The notes: generated by a model from the letters alone, not told the origin. Shown: positions 46,689 to 57,731, counted from the first letter of the stretch. The stretch is DNA of 64,000 nt from Agelas oroides (GCA_949130485.1 OX422201.1:4128516-4192515); one strand, 5' to 3'. Numbers and translations are program-made.

Positions 46689-46695
46689 TATAAAT
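46689..46695 (+). promoter_or_regulatory. TATA-like motif of the CD225 gene
   Basis: TATAAAT lies 65-71 bases upstream of the ATG at 46760, in a CpG-containing stretch. The position suits a TATA box with a short 5' leader, but transcription start evidence is lacking. Confidence 0.35.
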
Positions 46696-46759
46696 GATAA
46701 CGTGCGCTCTTCCTATCATCATTCACGCCTTGCGATTGGATTTAGAAAAAAACACCACC

Positions 46760-46840
46760 ATGGATTCAAAGCTTCCCGAGTACCAGCCAGTATCAACCGG
46801 ACTACAAACACAGCCTCCGGATCCTGCAATCGTTGTACCG
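46760..46840 (+). CDS. CD225/dispanin (IFITM-like) gene, exon 1 of 3
   Basis: The ATG has a strong context (ACCACCATGG). The exon encodes MDSKLPEYQPVSTGLQTQPP DPAIVVP and ends at a GTAAGT donor in phase 0. The next exon (56622) is also phase 0. The joined product is 27+52+51 = 130 residues, the usual IFITM/dispanin length, with the usual Pro- and Gln-rich N-terminus before the CD225 domain. YQPV fits a YxxPhi endocytosis motif, comparable in place to that of human IFITM3. CD225 proteins sit in plasma and endosomal membranes; some vertebrate members block virus entry by stiffening membranes, others act in vesicle fusion. The 9.8-kb intron holds a LINE and several MITEs. The joining of this exon to the distant ones is inferred from phase, length and composition and needs transcript support. 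Confidence 0.6.
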
Positions 46841-47399
46841 GTAAGTACTTTAGAAATTTTCCTCTCGCGACAGAGGCTATTTCTTCACCATGTATGGATG
46901 TACCGTACCAAATTGGGTACTTGCCTAAATTAGGTACTTTTCTGCAATCACTTATAAGATATGCAAATATTGTGCAAAAAAAAAAATTCTGCACTGCAGC
47001 ACAGTAACTCCTATTGCTCAAGCTATTCAGGAAATCGAAGTGCTACGTAAGCACAGACGCACTAACCGGACGGCGGCGCAGGGCCGAGCGGAAGCATGTG
47101 TGACGGCTCAGTATAATGTTGCCAGCATAAATTATCAGACGCATTCAATGATCATACAGGTGGCTTATATTGGGAAGTATCAGGTGATACAGAAATATGG
47201 CAGGTGATAGAGTAATTATGATTTAATTGCTCTAACTAGTTTGACAATAACAAAGGTACCGGTCAAGGTCATGAGACAATGCATGATAATAGCCAAGACA
47301 GTATAAGACAATGATATAGTAGCCAGACAGTCAGGGTCGTCAGGATCGTGACACATGACGCGCGTACTATATTATCCATGGCGGAAGCACTCGCCTCTT

Positions 47400-47771
47400 C
47401 AAATTCGGTTGTCTTCGTTCCGGGTCGCCGACGCTGCACTCTGGCGGTAGCCCTCACATGATTCATGTATACGCATGTACCTTATTAAATGTTTAATACT
47501 CACGCACTAAATTTAGCGATTTTAGCGATCAGAGTCATTATCGCTAAAATAAGTACTCGCCATTACAGTCACTAAGTGTTTGATACGTTGAATTGATTTT
47601 GGTTTTTGTTTAAAAAAAACAACGCTAAAATTAATACACGCTAAACGAGGTATATTCAAGATCGATCTTAGTGAAATATTTGAGTGCGCTCATATGGCCG
47701 CAAGCAAACATACATACACATATGCACAATGCAGTCCCGCTAGTATGGGACTCGCTCAGGCTCGCCCCAAT
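47400..47771. mobile_element. GGGGCGAGCC element, right part
   Basis: It ends GGGACTCGCTCAGGCTCGCC CCA. GGTCGCCGACGCTGCACTCT (47426) and GGCCGCAAGCAAAC with TGCAGTCCCGCTAG match 31223-31395. The left border could not be found, so it may be 5'-truncated. Confidence 0.6.
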
Positions 47772-50081
47772 AAAGTACAGTGAAATTACCAACCATACGG
47801 TAGCGATGTCGGGGTGAAAATTTTGTTATCACAACAACAACCATCATTTTTGGAAAGAGCATGAAATGGCGATTCCAACAGTACCAATATCAATGAGACT
47901 GAATGAATACAGCAAGCGGTACGGTCTTCGAAATGTAACTGGTTTGGCAAAAATTTTCTACGTCATTTTAGCAGTCACTACTTTTCCGGAAGCTACTGTA
48001 AGCCCGATCAGAATGAAACTGGCTGTGAAGGACAGTCTGTACCAATTCAGTCCAATGAAGGTTGTTCTTTTTAGATATCTAGTATAATACTCGTACTAGG
48101 CTTAACCCTTGAACTGCGGATGTCGCATTTTTGCGACGCGTGCGGGCATGCGCTAAGTGCGGCTGTCGCATTTATGCAACAAAGTAGCTAGGTCGCGCGC
48201 GCTTACCACGCGAAGCTAAAAAGCTTAGTGAGACTTTGAGGTGAACCCTGACTGTTTAGTGCTAATAAGTCTAGGCCACACCTTTCCACTTACATCACTA
48301 TTCAGGAAAGCCAGGAAGGGGCGGTACTAGTTCGTGAGTAACAGTGGAATTTGACAAGGGCCGCTCACACACAAAGCTTTCTCTCGAACGAAGGAAGCAA
48401 ACGGCCTCCAGTTTTCACTTACAATGAAAGTGTTACCTTCGACTAACTTGAAAATCGGCTCAATTTGTCAAGGCTGTAAGTTCAAGTGGGATAATCGGTA
48501 GTGATTCCGGAGGGTTTTCCAAACTTCTACATAAACTATTGTAGTAATACTTATCGGATTCAGCATTCAATTTTGAGTACAACGGTTTTTGTTTCACGCG
48601 AATCGGTGCAGTAGAAGCCGAGATGTGCATCATTATTGCAAAGTGGTCGGTACAAAATTTTGGGTTACTTTTAAATAGACAAAGTGGTACATTCGGTAAT
48701 CATCACGTGCGTGCACGGAAAATCCAAACTTGCACATATCTCGGGAACGGTTAGGCGTACAAAGATGGAACTTGCACCAAGCTGTTGCGCACGGAGTGGT
48801 CTATCTCATGAGAGTGTCATCGTGTACAGAGCTCTATGGCCTTCAGGAAAAGCATGCAGAAATCTGAAGATATGAGATCCAGATAAAGCCTGAGAATGTA
48901 TAAATCAGTCTGAAGCAACAGCAGTGATCAGCAACGGAGTATGGGTATGTTATTGCAAACTGTTTTCACCAATGTACCCCGGGTAGGGTAGGCAACAATG
49001 AAGTATAGTTGCCTGTCTCCCCCCGGGTCTGTTTGGATGGCATAGTTCAATGAATCCAAAGTACCTAGTAGCACTAACCTGCAACTGTATGACAGGATAC
49101 GGTAAATGAGCCTCATTCCCAGAGTTTTGTAGCTGGAGAGAAGAGGGCTCAGGTGCACATTTATTTTGTGCGTGCACGAGGTCTCTTTTGTACTTGCATA
49201 TTAGTGTGAGGTACTCTGGATGGTTTTGAAGTCAGAACTAATGTCCCTTTGATGATGGCAAGTCTTATAATTTTTTGAGGAAATTGTTAGACACTCGAAA
49301 GTTATTAGCCTCGTAACCAGGCTTTCTCACCCTAGCGTTTTCCATCTGTAGCACCTACTAACCTTCGTGGTACGGCAAATGGTGTGGCGATAAAACCTGA
49401 GTATGAGGCTAAACACGCAAGCACAAGCCGAACGCAGCAATACAGCGCTTGCCAACCACTAAATTTGACTGCTGAAAATTGAACATGTGTATACCAGGAC
49501 AGCCTGGGAATTAGGCATGTGTGCATGTTTGAGAGGGATTGGATGATCTGATTATGATGGGATTTCATGCAGCCTCTGGCCTAGTGTCTGTCATTTCTGC
49601 AAGTCATAGTAGAGATTATTGTGTTGTTCTGCTATTTACTGTTTTGTTCAGCAATTCAAACCTATATGTATATATAGAAGACGGGAATACTCTAACTCAG
49701 AAGAGTCGAACCCTGTGCAAGTTGCCTTTTGCGATTGAGGTAGCCACAAAGGGGCACAATCAGGCTTTTTACAAAGCACACCACAGGGCTATTCCTGCTT
49801 AGCAATAACAAATGATGTTGTCCACAACACTTTTCACCTCCTCTTCATTGAGGCTGAAGATTGCACTTGAAATCTGCATTAGAAGCCATTGATATTTGTA
49901 TAGGAATGAAAATGGGTAGCTATTCACATTACGTTGTGTGTTTATCCTTCCTTACAGGTGATGGTCATCCTACACCTATGTAAAGTTGCTGCTTTTGACT
50001 GGATGTGTTCACATTGCATGCCTTAATTTTCCAAAAGCTTGATTGTGTAAGAACAGAACATTATTCTCACTAATTACTCTT
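47772..50081. other. No gene recognised inside the CD225 intron; one 96-bp MITE
   Basis: A 73-codon frame from an ATG at 47866 lacks any domain. 48112-48182 has repeated TGTCGCATTT/TGCGAC hairpin motifs. 49316-49411 is a TAGCCTCGTAACCAGGC...CCTGAGTATGAGGCTA element without a visible target duplication. Confidence 0.4.
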
Positions 50082-50214
50082 TTTTTTTTTTTTTTTCTTT
50101 TTTTTTTTATACGAATTTGTAATATATATATATTAGATATATACACACAGGATGAACAAATAGCGTAAGCTAGTGCAAAGTTCACCCTATAAAAAGAAGA
50201 AAAAAGAAGTTATA

Positions 50215-53062
50215 TCAAACAACATTATCAATAAGGGATTTAAAAAAAGGAAGGGAGAGACAGTGGTGAAAGTTCTCAGGCAATTGGTTCCATAAGGACA
50301 CAGAACTTGGGACACAGGAATGAAAATAACTATTTGTATGTGCAAATGGCTGATACAGAAATATGCTTCCATGTGATCTCAGATTCCAACTTGAACGGTT
50401 CACTGGGAAAAAAATGTTTGAGGGCATGACCATGAGACCATTCAGACATTTGTAGACCACAGTGAGCTTTAGCTTCTTTCTCCTATCCTTTAGAAGTGGT
50501 AGTTTCAGGAGGTTTCTTAAGTGGTTGTGAGGCTCTCTCCAGCGTTTTGTGCATACTCTGAAGGCAAACTTTTGCACTGACTCAAGTAGTTCAATATCTT
50601 TGTGCAAGAACGGGTCCCAGACATGACAACAGTACTCTAGAATTGGTCGGACAAGAGTCAAATATAGTTTTTTGAGAGTGCTTGTGTTGCACCAACGGTA
50701 GAATTTCCTATAAATAAGTCCAATCACTCTTTTTGCTCTTGCCACAATGTCCGAAATATGTTCAGACCAGCAGAGATTATAGGAAATTGTGATACCAAGG
50801 TACTTGAAAAGATAGACTCGATTAAGTGACTCTGAGTAAAGAGTAATGCAAAACTGATTTGAGATTGAACACTGTTTCTTTCTAGTTATCAACATAGTCT
50901 TACATTTGCTGCTGTTTAGAGTAAGAAAGTTGTCCCGAGTCCATTGACCAATTTTGTCGGTGTCTGATTGCAGGTCAACTAGGTCTTGTGTGCACCTGAT
51001 AGGCTTGTAGAGAAGCATATCATCAGCATAAACAATCAATCGGGTATCTGGGGATAGATCTGCCAGAAACACTGAGTCAACATAGATAATGAAGAGTAGG
51101 GGCCCCAGAATAGATCCTTGCGGGACACCTGAGAGTACTGGTAAAGAATCTGAAGCTTCTCCATTTACAATCACTCTCTGTTGTCTGTTGTAAAGGTAGT
51201 CTCCCAGCCACTGTAGAATATGGGAGTCAAGACCCATACTGGCTAGCTTGTTTAGGAGAGGTCTATGGGGTACTGAATCAAACGCTTTCTTCAGGTCGAA
51301 GAAGACTGTGCCCACCTCTGCATTCTGCTCCAAGATCTGGTGCCACTCATCAGTCACTGTGAGCAAGGCAGAACCGGCTGATCTACCAGGCAGAAATCCC
51401 CATTGGTTTGGGGATAGAGGACAGAATAAGTCAACATGTGTGAAGATTAGATTGTAAAAGTGCTTCTCAAGTATCTTGCTCAGAATAGAGAGAAGAGAGA
51501 TCGGCCGGTAGTTGGAAGCTTGTGCTCTGTTGGAAGACTTAGGTATAGGTACTATATTAGAGTTTTTCCATTCATCTGGGACTACTCCATTCATTACAGA
51601 GTAATTGAAAAGAGTTTTGAGAGAGGGTGCAATGACAGATGCAGTAGATTTCAGCATTCTAGCCGCTATACCATCTGGTCCTGATGCCTTATTAGTATCC
51701 AAGGCTTGCAGCAATTCCAGTATCTCTTCGTCTGAGCAGAGAAGTTCAGGAGGGCATAGGTCAGGATGTACTCGCATCTGTTCAATATCTGAGGTATCAA
51801 GTGGGGGTTCAGATCGATTGAAGCAATTGGAGAAGAACTGGTTTAACATTGACGCCTTTTCTTTATCGGATGAGGCTGTAGAGTTGTTATGTAGGAGAGT
51901 TGGTATTGAAGAGGATGAGTTATTTAATTTCTTCATAGCACTCCAAAATTTTTTGGCATTTGAGGATAGATTACATAACTTTTCCATGTACTCCTTTTTT
52001 GCTCCGCGAAGGTTTGAAACTAGTTTGTTGCGCTGAATTTTATACTTTAGCCAGGATGTGGAGGTTCTCAGTTCCTTCGCCCTCTTGAAGAGAACATTCC
52101 GTCTCCTCATGCCATTTACGAGCTTTCTGTTCAACCATGGTGCGGCACTCCCTGCGGTGGAGGTTGTCTGAGGGATGCATTCATACATGATCTCATAAAA
52201 CCTATTTTTCCAGTTTATCCAAGAGACGTTAATATCATCATTTTCAAGTAGTGTGTTCCAGTCAGTATCTCTAATTCTCTCCCGAGCTTTATCAAAATCA
52301 GCGAGATCATACCTCCAATAACGCCTGTGAGTTGCTTTGGCTTTTTCCTTACTCCCTTTCATTTTTACTTGCAAAAAGACAGAATTGTGGTCTGAGTTTG
52401 CAAGGGGTGGCATAACGGTGCACTCACTAACATTCTGCAAGTTAGACACAAGTGCGAGGTCAATAATTGAGCTGTGTCCTGATTGGCTATAATGAGTTGG
52501 GTCCTTTACTACCTGAGTAAGAGAAAAAACATGCATAAGGTTAGACAGCTTACAAAAAAGATGATGAGATGTATTACAGAAATCGATGTTGAAGTCACCA
52601 AGGAGGATGAAGTTTGTGAAACAGGTCCAAGTTTTCCAAACATGTATACAAAGCATCCATGAGTTCTGAGGATGAATTTGGTGGGCGATAAAATGCTCCG
52701 ATTGTGGTTTTTCTATTGTTTACTGTGAGGGACAAAATAAGAAGTTCCAGATCTGCATTGTCCATAATAGGAGTGGTAGAAAGACAGTCTCTTACATAAA
52801 CCACAATTCCCCCACCATGCCGGTTTCTGTCACGTCTGAAACATTGGTAACCCTGGATAGTGATTTCAGCATCAAGGATTTCTGCACTCAGCCAGGTTTC
52901 AACCACACAGATGACATCAAGATCTTCAGCCTCAACTAGCAATTGTAGTGATTCTATCTTAGGTAACAAGCTACGAGCATTTAACAAAAGAATTTTCAGC
53001 TCATTATGGGGCCTATCAAACCTGTGTGAGCTTTCGCCCCCCACGTAGCCACTGTCTTTCAC
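50215..53062 (-). CDS. LINE ORF2: apurinic-type endonuclease and reverse transcriptase
   Basis: The N-terminal part (53062 to about 52620) carries endonuclease motifs LLLNARSLLPKIESL, VICVVETWLS and RHGGGIVVYV. The rest begins FILLGDFNIDF and continues GHSSIIDLALVS and SDHNSVFL. Reverse-transcriptase motifs follow in order: SNIVPIPKSSN, NYRPISLLS, TVFFDLKKAFDSVPHRPLL, SGVPQGSILGPLLFIIYVD, VYADDMLLY (catalytic YADD intact) and KYLGITISYN. The C-terminus ends VSLWNQLPENFHHCLSLPFF, the usual LINE tail. A single frame break near 52620 separates the two parts. No ATG opens the frame; its start overlaps the ORF1 stop at 53059, which suggests re-initiation or frameshifting as in related elements. 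The enzyme copies the element's RNA into nicked DNA. Confidence 0.92.
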
Positions 53063-53961
53063 TGCGCTTGATCTAAAAAAGGAGATGTGAGGTTGTCAGG
53101 GACTTCTACGGGTTTGGTACACTGCTCAAGCTTCCAGTTTGTCTGGATCTGAACTGGTTCCCAGTTACTTTCAAGTGATTCAAGGACTTCCTCTGAGCCC
53201 TTGAGTAGGAACCACCACCTTTTGCGGTTTCTATCAGATTTGTATTTTCTTTTCACTTCAATCTGCTCTCCAACATCTGTGAGACGGTTTATCACATTTC
53301 TAACAACAGTGGTAGTGCAATTACTAAGGGTACCCCAGATCCTACGGACTCCTGAGACTTTCTCCCTTGGTTGGGAGGGGGCCACAACATCATGGTGTAA
53401 TTGGCTAGAGGTGGTTCCAGAGATTGAGTTAGTCATATTGCAGCCAGGTTGTGCTCTAGTTGTGCCATTCTCAGTGGCGCCAAAGGTTGCACGGGGGCTA
53501 GAATGATTGCGGTTAGATTTCTTCCTTTGCTTCCTTCTATCACGGTGGTTGCTGTTCCCTTTGTTTCTGCTAGATGTCGTTGTGATTTGTTGAACAGTTA
53601 CTGACTCCAATTTGTCTTCCAGACTCCTGCAGCAATCCTTCTGCTGCTTCAGCTCGTTCTGTAGCTGCACCGTCTTATCAGCAAAATATTCATAGGTTTT
53701 AGCAAGCTCAGCCGTAAGAGATTCTATTTTGCACTTGAGTGTGTCAATTTGCTTGTTTTGTGATACAACAGTACAGCACGGACAATACCAGGGGTCATCA
53801 GCCTTACTCAACTTTTCAAAATGGAATCTTGTGACACCAGCACAGCTTCGGTGTACCCATTTCTGACACGCACCTTCACAAAATAGGGCATCTTCTGTAT
53901 TAGATTCAGTTTCGATCACTTCATTGCAACAGATGTCACAGATGGTCTTCACACGAGGCAT
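53059..53961 (-). CDS. LINE ORF1: PHD-finger, coiled-coil protein
   Basis: 300 residues from ATG (MPRVKTICDICCNEVIETES) to TGA. Residues 8-62 form a PHD-like zinc finger: CDICC, then ALFCEGACQKWVHRSC and DPWYCPCC, a C4HC3 spacing. A coiled coil follows (about 75-120, LKCKIESLTAELAKTYEYFA). Then comes a basic, Ser/Asn/Arg-rich region (RRKQRKKSNRNHSSPR). The C-terminal part is poor in known motifs. ORF1 proteins of CR1/L2 elements bind nucleic acid or chromatin to help retrotransposition. The stop overlaps the start of ORF2. Confidence 0.88.
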   Translation of the reverse strand: MPRVKTICDICCNEVIETESNTEDALFCEGACQKWVHRSCAGVTRFHFEKLSKADDPWYCPCCTVVSQNKQIDTLKCKIESLTAELAKTYEYFADKTVQLQNELKQQKDCCRSLEDKLESVTVQQITTTSSRNKGNSNHRDRRKQRKKSNRNHSSPRATFGATENGTTRAQPGCNMTNSISGTTSSQLHHDVVAPSQPREKVSGVRRIWGTLSNCTTTVVRNVINRLTDVGEQIEVKRKYKSDRNRKRWWFLLKGSEEVLESLESNWEPVQIQTNWKLEQCTKPVEVPDNLTSPFLDQAQ

Positions 53962-54904
53962 GATGAGTCAACGACTCTGATTGGAATTGCAAGCATTACA
54001 GTTCACATACACTGTATTACCGCTCCTGTACTGTGAAATATTTAGTTTCAGCAGCAGTGGTAGAAGGGGGTTCTTGGTGCAAGGAATGCGATTATGTCAC
54101 TTTCGAAGTCGGGCATCTCACCGATCAGCTGGTACACGGAAGTTTTCTCCGGTTTTCACAAAGAAGCACTTCAAAGTTACAGTAAAGTGAACGAAAGACC
54201 AACCAATCGATTCTCCGATCAAAGAGGATTCGAGAAATATATATTTTGTCGGGGTATGTAGCTACCGTGAGAAGCGCCGAGGTGAAAATGTAAACATGCA
54301 CGCGATACCATTTCCGCAGTTTAAATTTTGCCAGCGGAAATTACGTATGAATACTGAACTTCCGGAATCACTATAATCGGTACTGTTTCAACTCGCTAGA
54401 AGCTACGATGTATGGCGGCAGAAAATGGCTTCAAACAAGTAGAAAATCGCTTAGTTAGCGGTAGTCAGGTACTTAGGTAAACTATTCCAGCCTAGTTACA
54501 CAGTAATCACGCCACTGTTACTGCCCAAGTCTAGCTACCAACGCTTGCCACTTTGACCTTTTAATAACGCTAATATTGAACCACTTCTAGTAACTACTTC
54601 CGCTTATCAAGGGTTAAAAAACAGCATTTTGTGTCCGTAAAAAGTTCCGGAGAAGTTGGAGCAAGATTCCAATAAAAAAACTGTACCATCCAATTGTACA
54701 ACTACTCTAGTATACAGAACTGGTTGTGCTTTGAAGTAACTGAGAGCAGCATCAGAAAATGTCTTAATACTTCAACAATTTGCAGAAAAGTAACGAAATG
54801 TGACAAAAAATTGTGTGTAGTTTTGATCGAGGCAGATATTTTAACAAAGCTGTGCAAACAAATATACCCAAGCCTCTAAGGAACCTCTATATCAAATTTG
54901 ATGT

Positions 54905-55535
54905 TAATTGTTAGCGTGAGGCACATAATCGTGTGGGCGCGGCGGGCGCTTATGGGGCCTTAGTCTGTGAGGTTGTGCTTGTATGTATGTCTGTCCGTAA
55001 CGGGTTTACGACTGAAGTATACGAGTTTACGTATAGTGTACGTACCCTCCGGCACGTGCCCCTCTTGGCGCGCTAGAGCTCACGATACGATGGAAGACTT
55101 AGAGGAGAGACGACGACGCCAGGCCAGAGAACGTGTCCAGAGGTACAGAAGACGTTTAAATGATGAAAGACGACAGTACGACAGTGAAAGCAGAAGACTT
55201 GCGCGCCAGCTACAAAGCGAGTCACTTCGCTCGCTGACGGCCCGCGAACGGGATAGGCAGAAAACAGCACGGCATCGTAGTAGGCAGACTACACAACAAA
55301 GGTGAGCATGCATAAACAGGTTGGAATGATGCCAAGGGCAATGAAAACCATGTAGCAGCTAGAGGTCATTAAAACGCGACTTAACTTCGCTCGCTGATCT
55401 GTGAACAGGACAGCATGGCGTCCCACTCACGTCCTCAAAGTCCTCGACATCATCTCGACCGCGCTTCGCCATTTCGTCCGATCGTTCCACACGCTCTGCG
55501 TGAGGCACATGATGCGCATGCGTATATATACCTAG
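54905..55535 (+). mobile_element. Small element carrying an Arg/Glu-rich ORF (copy 2)
   Basis: It opens TTAGCGTGAGGCACATAATC and closes GCGTGAGGCACATGATGCGC followed by ATGCGTATATATACCTAGTA. The same border motifs bound 33497-34064. An open frame for a basic charged protein lies in the same relative place. Confidence 0.5.
55090..55305 (+). CDS. Short Arg/Glu-rich protein, STPR-like
   Basis: ATG at 55090 gives 71 residues: MEDLEERRRRQARERVQRYR, RRLNDERRQYDSESRRLARQ, then LQSESLRSLTARERDRQKTA and a basic end. It is almost entirely charged and helical and resembles the N-terminal STPR-like regions of Helitron proteins, though it lacks regular 23-residue spacing. The stop is followed by GTGAGC, so the end may instead be a splice site (ACAAAGGTGAGC), in which case this is a first exon. 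No downstream partner exon was found. Confidence 0.4.
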   Translation: MEDLEERRRRQARERVQRYRRRLNDERRQYDSESRRLARQLQSESLRSLTARERDRQKTARHRSRQTTQQR

Positions 55536-55543
55536 TAATTTAA

Positions 55544-55753
55544 CAGGGGCGGAGATATAGGGGGGGCAGGGGGGGCTTAGGCCCTCCCACTTTTCAGATT
55601 GGGGGGGGGGGGGGGGGCTCAGCCCCCCCAATTTTTCTACTAGTTGTACAGAGAAATACAATATCATCTCGTTTCCAGGATTAGGGCACACCCCCACAGC
55701 TTAACATTTAGAACATGAGCCCCCCCACTTCTTGGTAGCTGTCTCCGCCTCTG
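55544..55753. mobile_element. CAGGGGCGGAGA hAT-like MITE, 210 bp
   Basis: The ends read CAGGGGCGGAGATA and TGTCTCCGCCTCTG. Flanks TAATTTAA and AATTTTAA are similar but not identical. The inside has a G run at 55602-55618 followed by a C run (AGCCCCCCCA), and repeats of GGGGGGCTNAG. CAGGGGCGGA-type termini are common in hAT elements. Confidence 0.7.
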
Positions 55754-56621
55754 AATTTTAAGACACTGTGGAGAAATGGCCTGTGTAGAGGAAAATTTAC
55801 ATACTTTTGGAAACTCTGACATCACTACATACGGTATAATATTCTGGCAGCGTACAATTGCGTGAAATTGATTAGCTGTGATATATTTTAGGCCTAGAGG
55901 TGTTTTCTACTAAGTCCTGTTCCATGTTTGTAGCTTTCTAGAACCAGCAATCAAGCAACCGTTGCCAACCCCGCCCACCAACGCAAAGCGTTTGGACTGC
56001 CGATACTGCGAGAGGTTTTTGATAATTCCTGGATATGTTTTATTTTCCTAATCTTTGGTTTTTATAGCTTGCTTACCATCAGAGATAGACAGTGCCGAAA
56101 GTTAGCCGCTACGTTCGAAAAGCCGAATCAGCAAATTTACTTCCGTTTGCGCGGTGACGGTGTCAAGTGAAAATAGGTATCCCCAAATATATAAAATACG
56201 CATCCCTCAGAATTCAGAATTCATATTCGGAATCATAGTCAGAATTTAGTTTATTCAGATCAGTTTAGCTGTGCTGTGGCATGCTGTCACCGTGAGTCAG
56301 TGGCACCAAGTTTCAGGCTTGAAGCCACCTGTTAATTTAACTTTCTCCTTCTTGGCTTTATACAGCTGTCCCATGTAACCTGATAGTGGTATAAAGTGTG
56401 TGGGCAGACGGTGCACTACCCTCATTTCCAGAATTGTGATTGTGTGAGGCCCATGCAAGCCTGAGAGCCTGAGATTGAGCTAGCTGGGGGATTCCTTCCA
56501 AATCTAACAGTCTTGGATTTGGTCAATTGTCTCCACATATATGTGGTAGTTTTGGGGTATACATGGTGTATACCCATACATTTTGATTAATCATTGACAT
56601 TTCTTGTTTGACTTGACACAG

Positions 56622-56777
56622 CCTACGCAGGCCCAGACCCAGACTCTTATAACAGCAGAACACCAATATGAGGCCAGGCCAGACAACTTCATGGCACTCT
56701 CTGGACTTGCCCTCTTCTGCTGTTTTTGCTGGCCATCAATCATATTTGCAATCATATCAATGATATACAGCGCTCAG
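56622..56777 (+). CDS. CD225/dispanin gene, exon 2 of 3
   Basis: The exon follows TTGACTTGACACAG and ends before GTATTACC, 52 codons in phase 0. It encodes PTQAQTQTLITAEHQYEARP, DNFMALSGLALFCCFCWPSI and IFAIISMIYSAQ. The second half is the first CD225 membrane segment. Its paired cysteines (FCCFC) before WP match the palmitoylated cysteines of IFITM proteins, and MIYSAQV is the conserved junction. This and exon 3 together are a confident family match. Confidence 0.88.
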
Positions 56778-57364
56778 GTATTACCTCTATAATGTAATCT
56801 AGTGAAATCTTGGAAGTAATTTTGATTGCAGATTTAACTACAAAGGGTGCTAAGTTTACCGGTATATTGCAGATCGGCCTGATTCTGACTCAAGAATAGT
56901 TAATGATGCCACATGACCATGATGGTGCTATTAAGATTCATTGGCTTGTTTATATTTTTGTAATGGAGGCAACCGGAATAAACAAGAGGGGCTTGTCCCT
57001 TTGATGTGGTGTGTGACCCATTGTAGTGGCCTGGCGGCACTTTCATGTGGCTGGGCGGAACCAAAAATTCACTAAGAAGATTTTTTAGCTCATTGAATGT
57101 GAGAGCCTTGGAGAGGGTAGCTACAAATTTATAAATTAGCTGAGGAACTGAAAATTGAATTTTTCTGACTAGCAAGGCACCTTCAGCACTGCAACCCCCC
57201 TCTCCCAAACTGTTATAATCTTGGCCATAGAGCATTTCCTATTCTCATAATGACAGTTTTTCTGACCCTTGGAAAGTTTGCTAATGCACACATGCACATA
57301 TGTGACCATGTTGCATGGCCTCCTCCATGCAGTACTGACACAATGTAGTAGAACAGTAAAATAT

Positions 57365-57413
57365 TAGCCTCGTTTTTTCGTCGGGGCGAGGGGAGAGCCT
57401 GGGAACGAGGCTA
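57365..57413. mobile_element. TAGCCTCG MITE, 49 bp, 9-bp target duplication
   Basis: TAGCCTCGTTTTTTCG and GCCTGGGAACGAGGCTA are its ends. GTAAAATAT (57356-57364) and TTAAAATAT (57414-57422) flank it, eight of nine matching. It lies in the second intron of the CD225 gene. Confidence 0.82.
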
Positions 57414-57575
57414 TTAAAATATCCTCTGTGCAGAAACAATTGTACAGCCAATGGTAAATGTCGGGTACTGCTTACAAACATGCAATGATTGTTCACAGTT
57501 ACAACGATTCATGTACCTTTCAGTAGTGACCTTAGCTGTATAGGGTATAACTTTATTATCACCCTTTTCATGTAG

Positions 57576-57731
57576 GTTGATTTGGCCTGGGAGCTTGGTC
57601 ATCGTGAGGGGGCTAAGAGAGCATCGGCATATTCCAGGAACCTGGGAATTTTAGCTATTATCACTGGAGTACTGATACTGTTGTTCACAATTGTTTTGAA
57701 TCTACTCATTTATGGAATTCGGTATCAGTAG
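57576..57731 (+). CDS. CD225/dispanin gene, exon 3 of 3
   Basis: The exon follows CCTTTTCATGTAG and ends with TAG at 57729-57731. It encodes VDLAWELGHREGAKRASAYS, RNLGILAIITGVLILLFTIV and LNLLIYGIRYQ. The first part is the cytosolic loop of CD225 proteins (V-x-x-A-W-x-x-G-x-x-x-G-A-x-x-A-S). The rest is the second, very hydrophobic membrane segment. The intron before it (56778-57575) contains a 49-bp MITE. The nearest AATAAA downstream is at 58470, which would give a ~740-base 3' UTR. Confidence 0.88.
   Translation, partial: VDLAWELGHREGAKRASAYSRNLGILAIITGVLILLFTIVLNLLIYGIRYQ

Larger units (their letters stand above)
50082..54250 (-). mobile_element. Near-full-length CR1/L2-type LINE (non-LTR retrotransposon)
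   Basis: On the minus strand it holds a 5' region, ORF1 (PHD finger plus coiled coil), ORF2 (endonuclease plus reverse transcriptase) and an A-rich tail (T-rich at 50082-50109 on the plus strand). The PHD-type ORF1 and the order of domains are those of CR1/L2-group elements. The 5' border is uncertain (about 54200-54300). No target duplication was found. With only one clear frame break it must be a recent insertion. It lies in the first intron of the CD225 gene, in antisense. Confidence 0.9.

Noticed and set aside
46477-47007. 176-codon plus ORF across the CD225 first exon
   Set aside because: It is in a different frame from the supported exon, low in protein-like character and reads through the splice donor and intron.
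55073-55313. Minus-strand frames opposite the Arg/Glu-rich ORF
   Set aside because: Cys/Ser/Leu-rich antisense shadows of the charged plus-strand frame.
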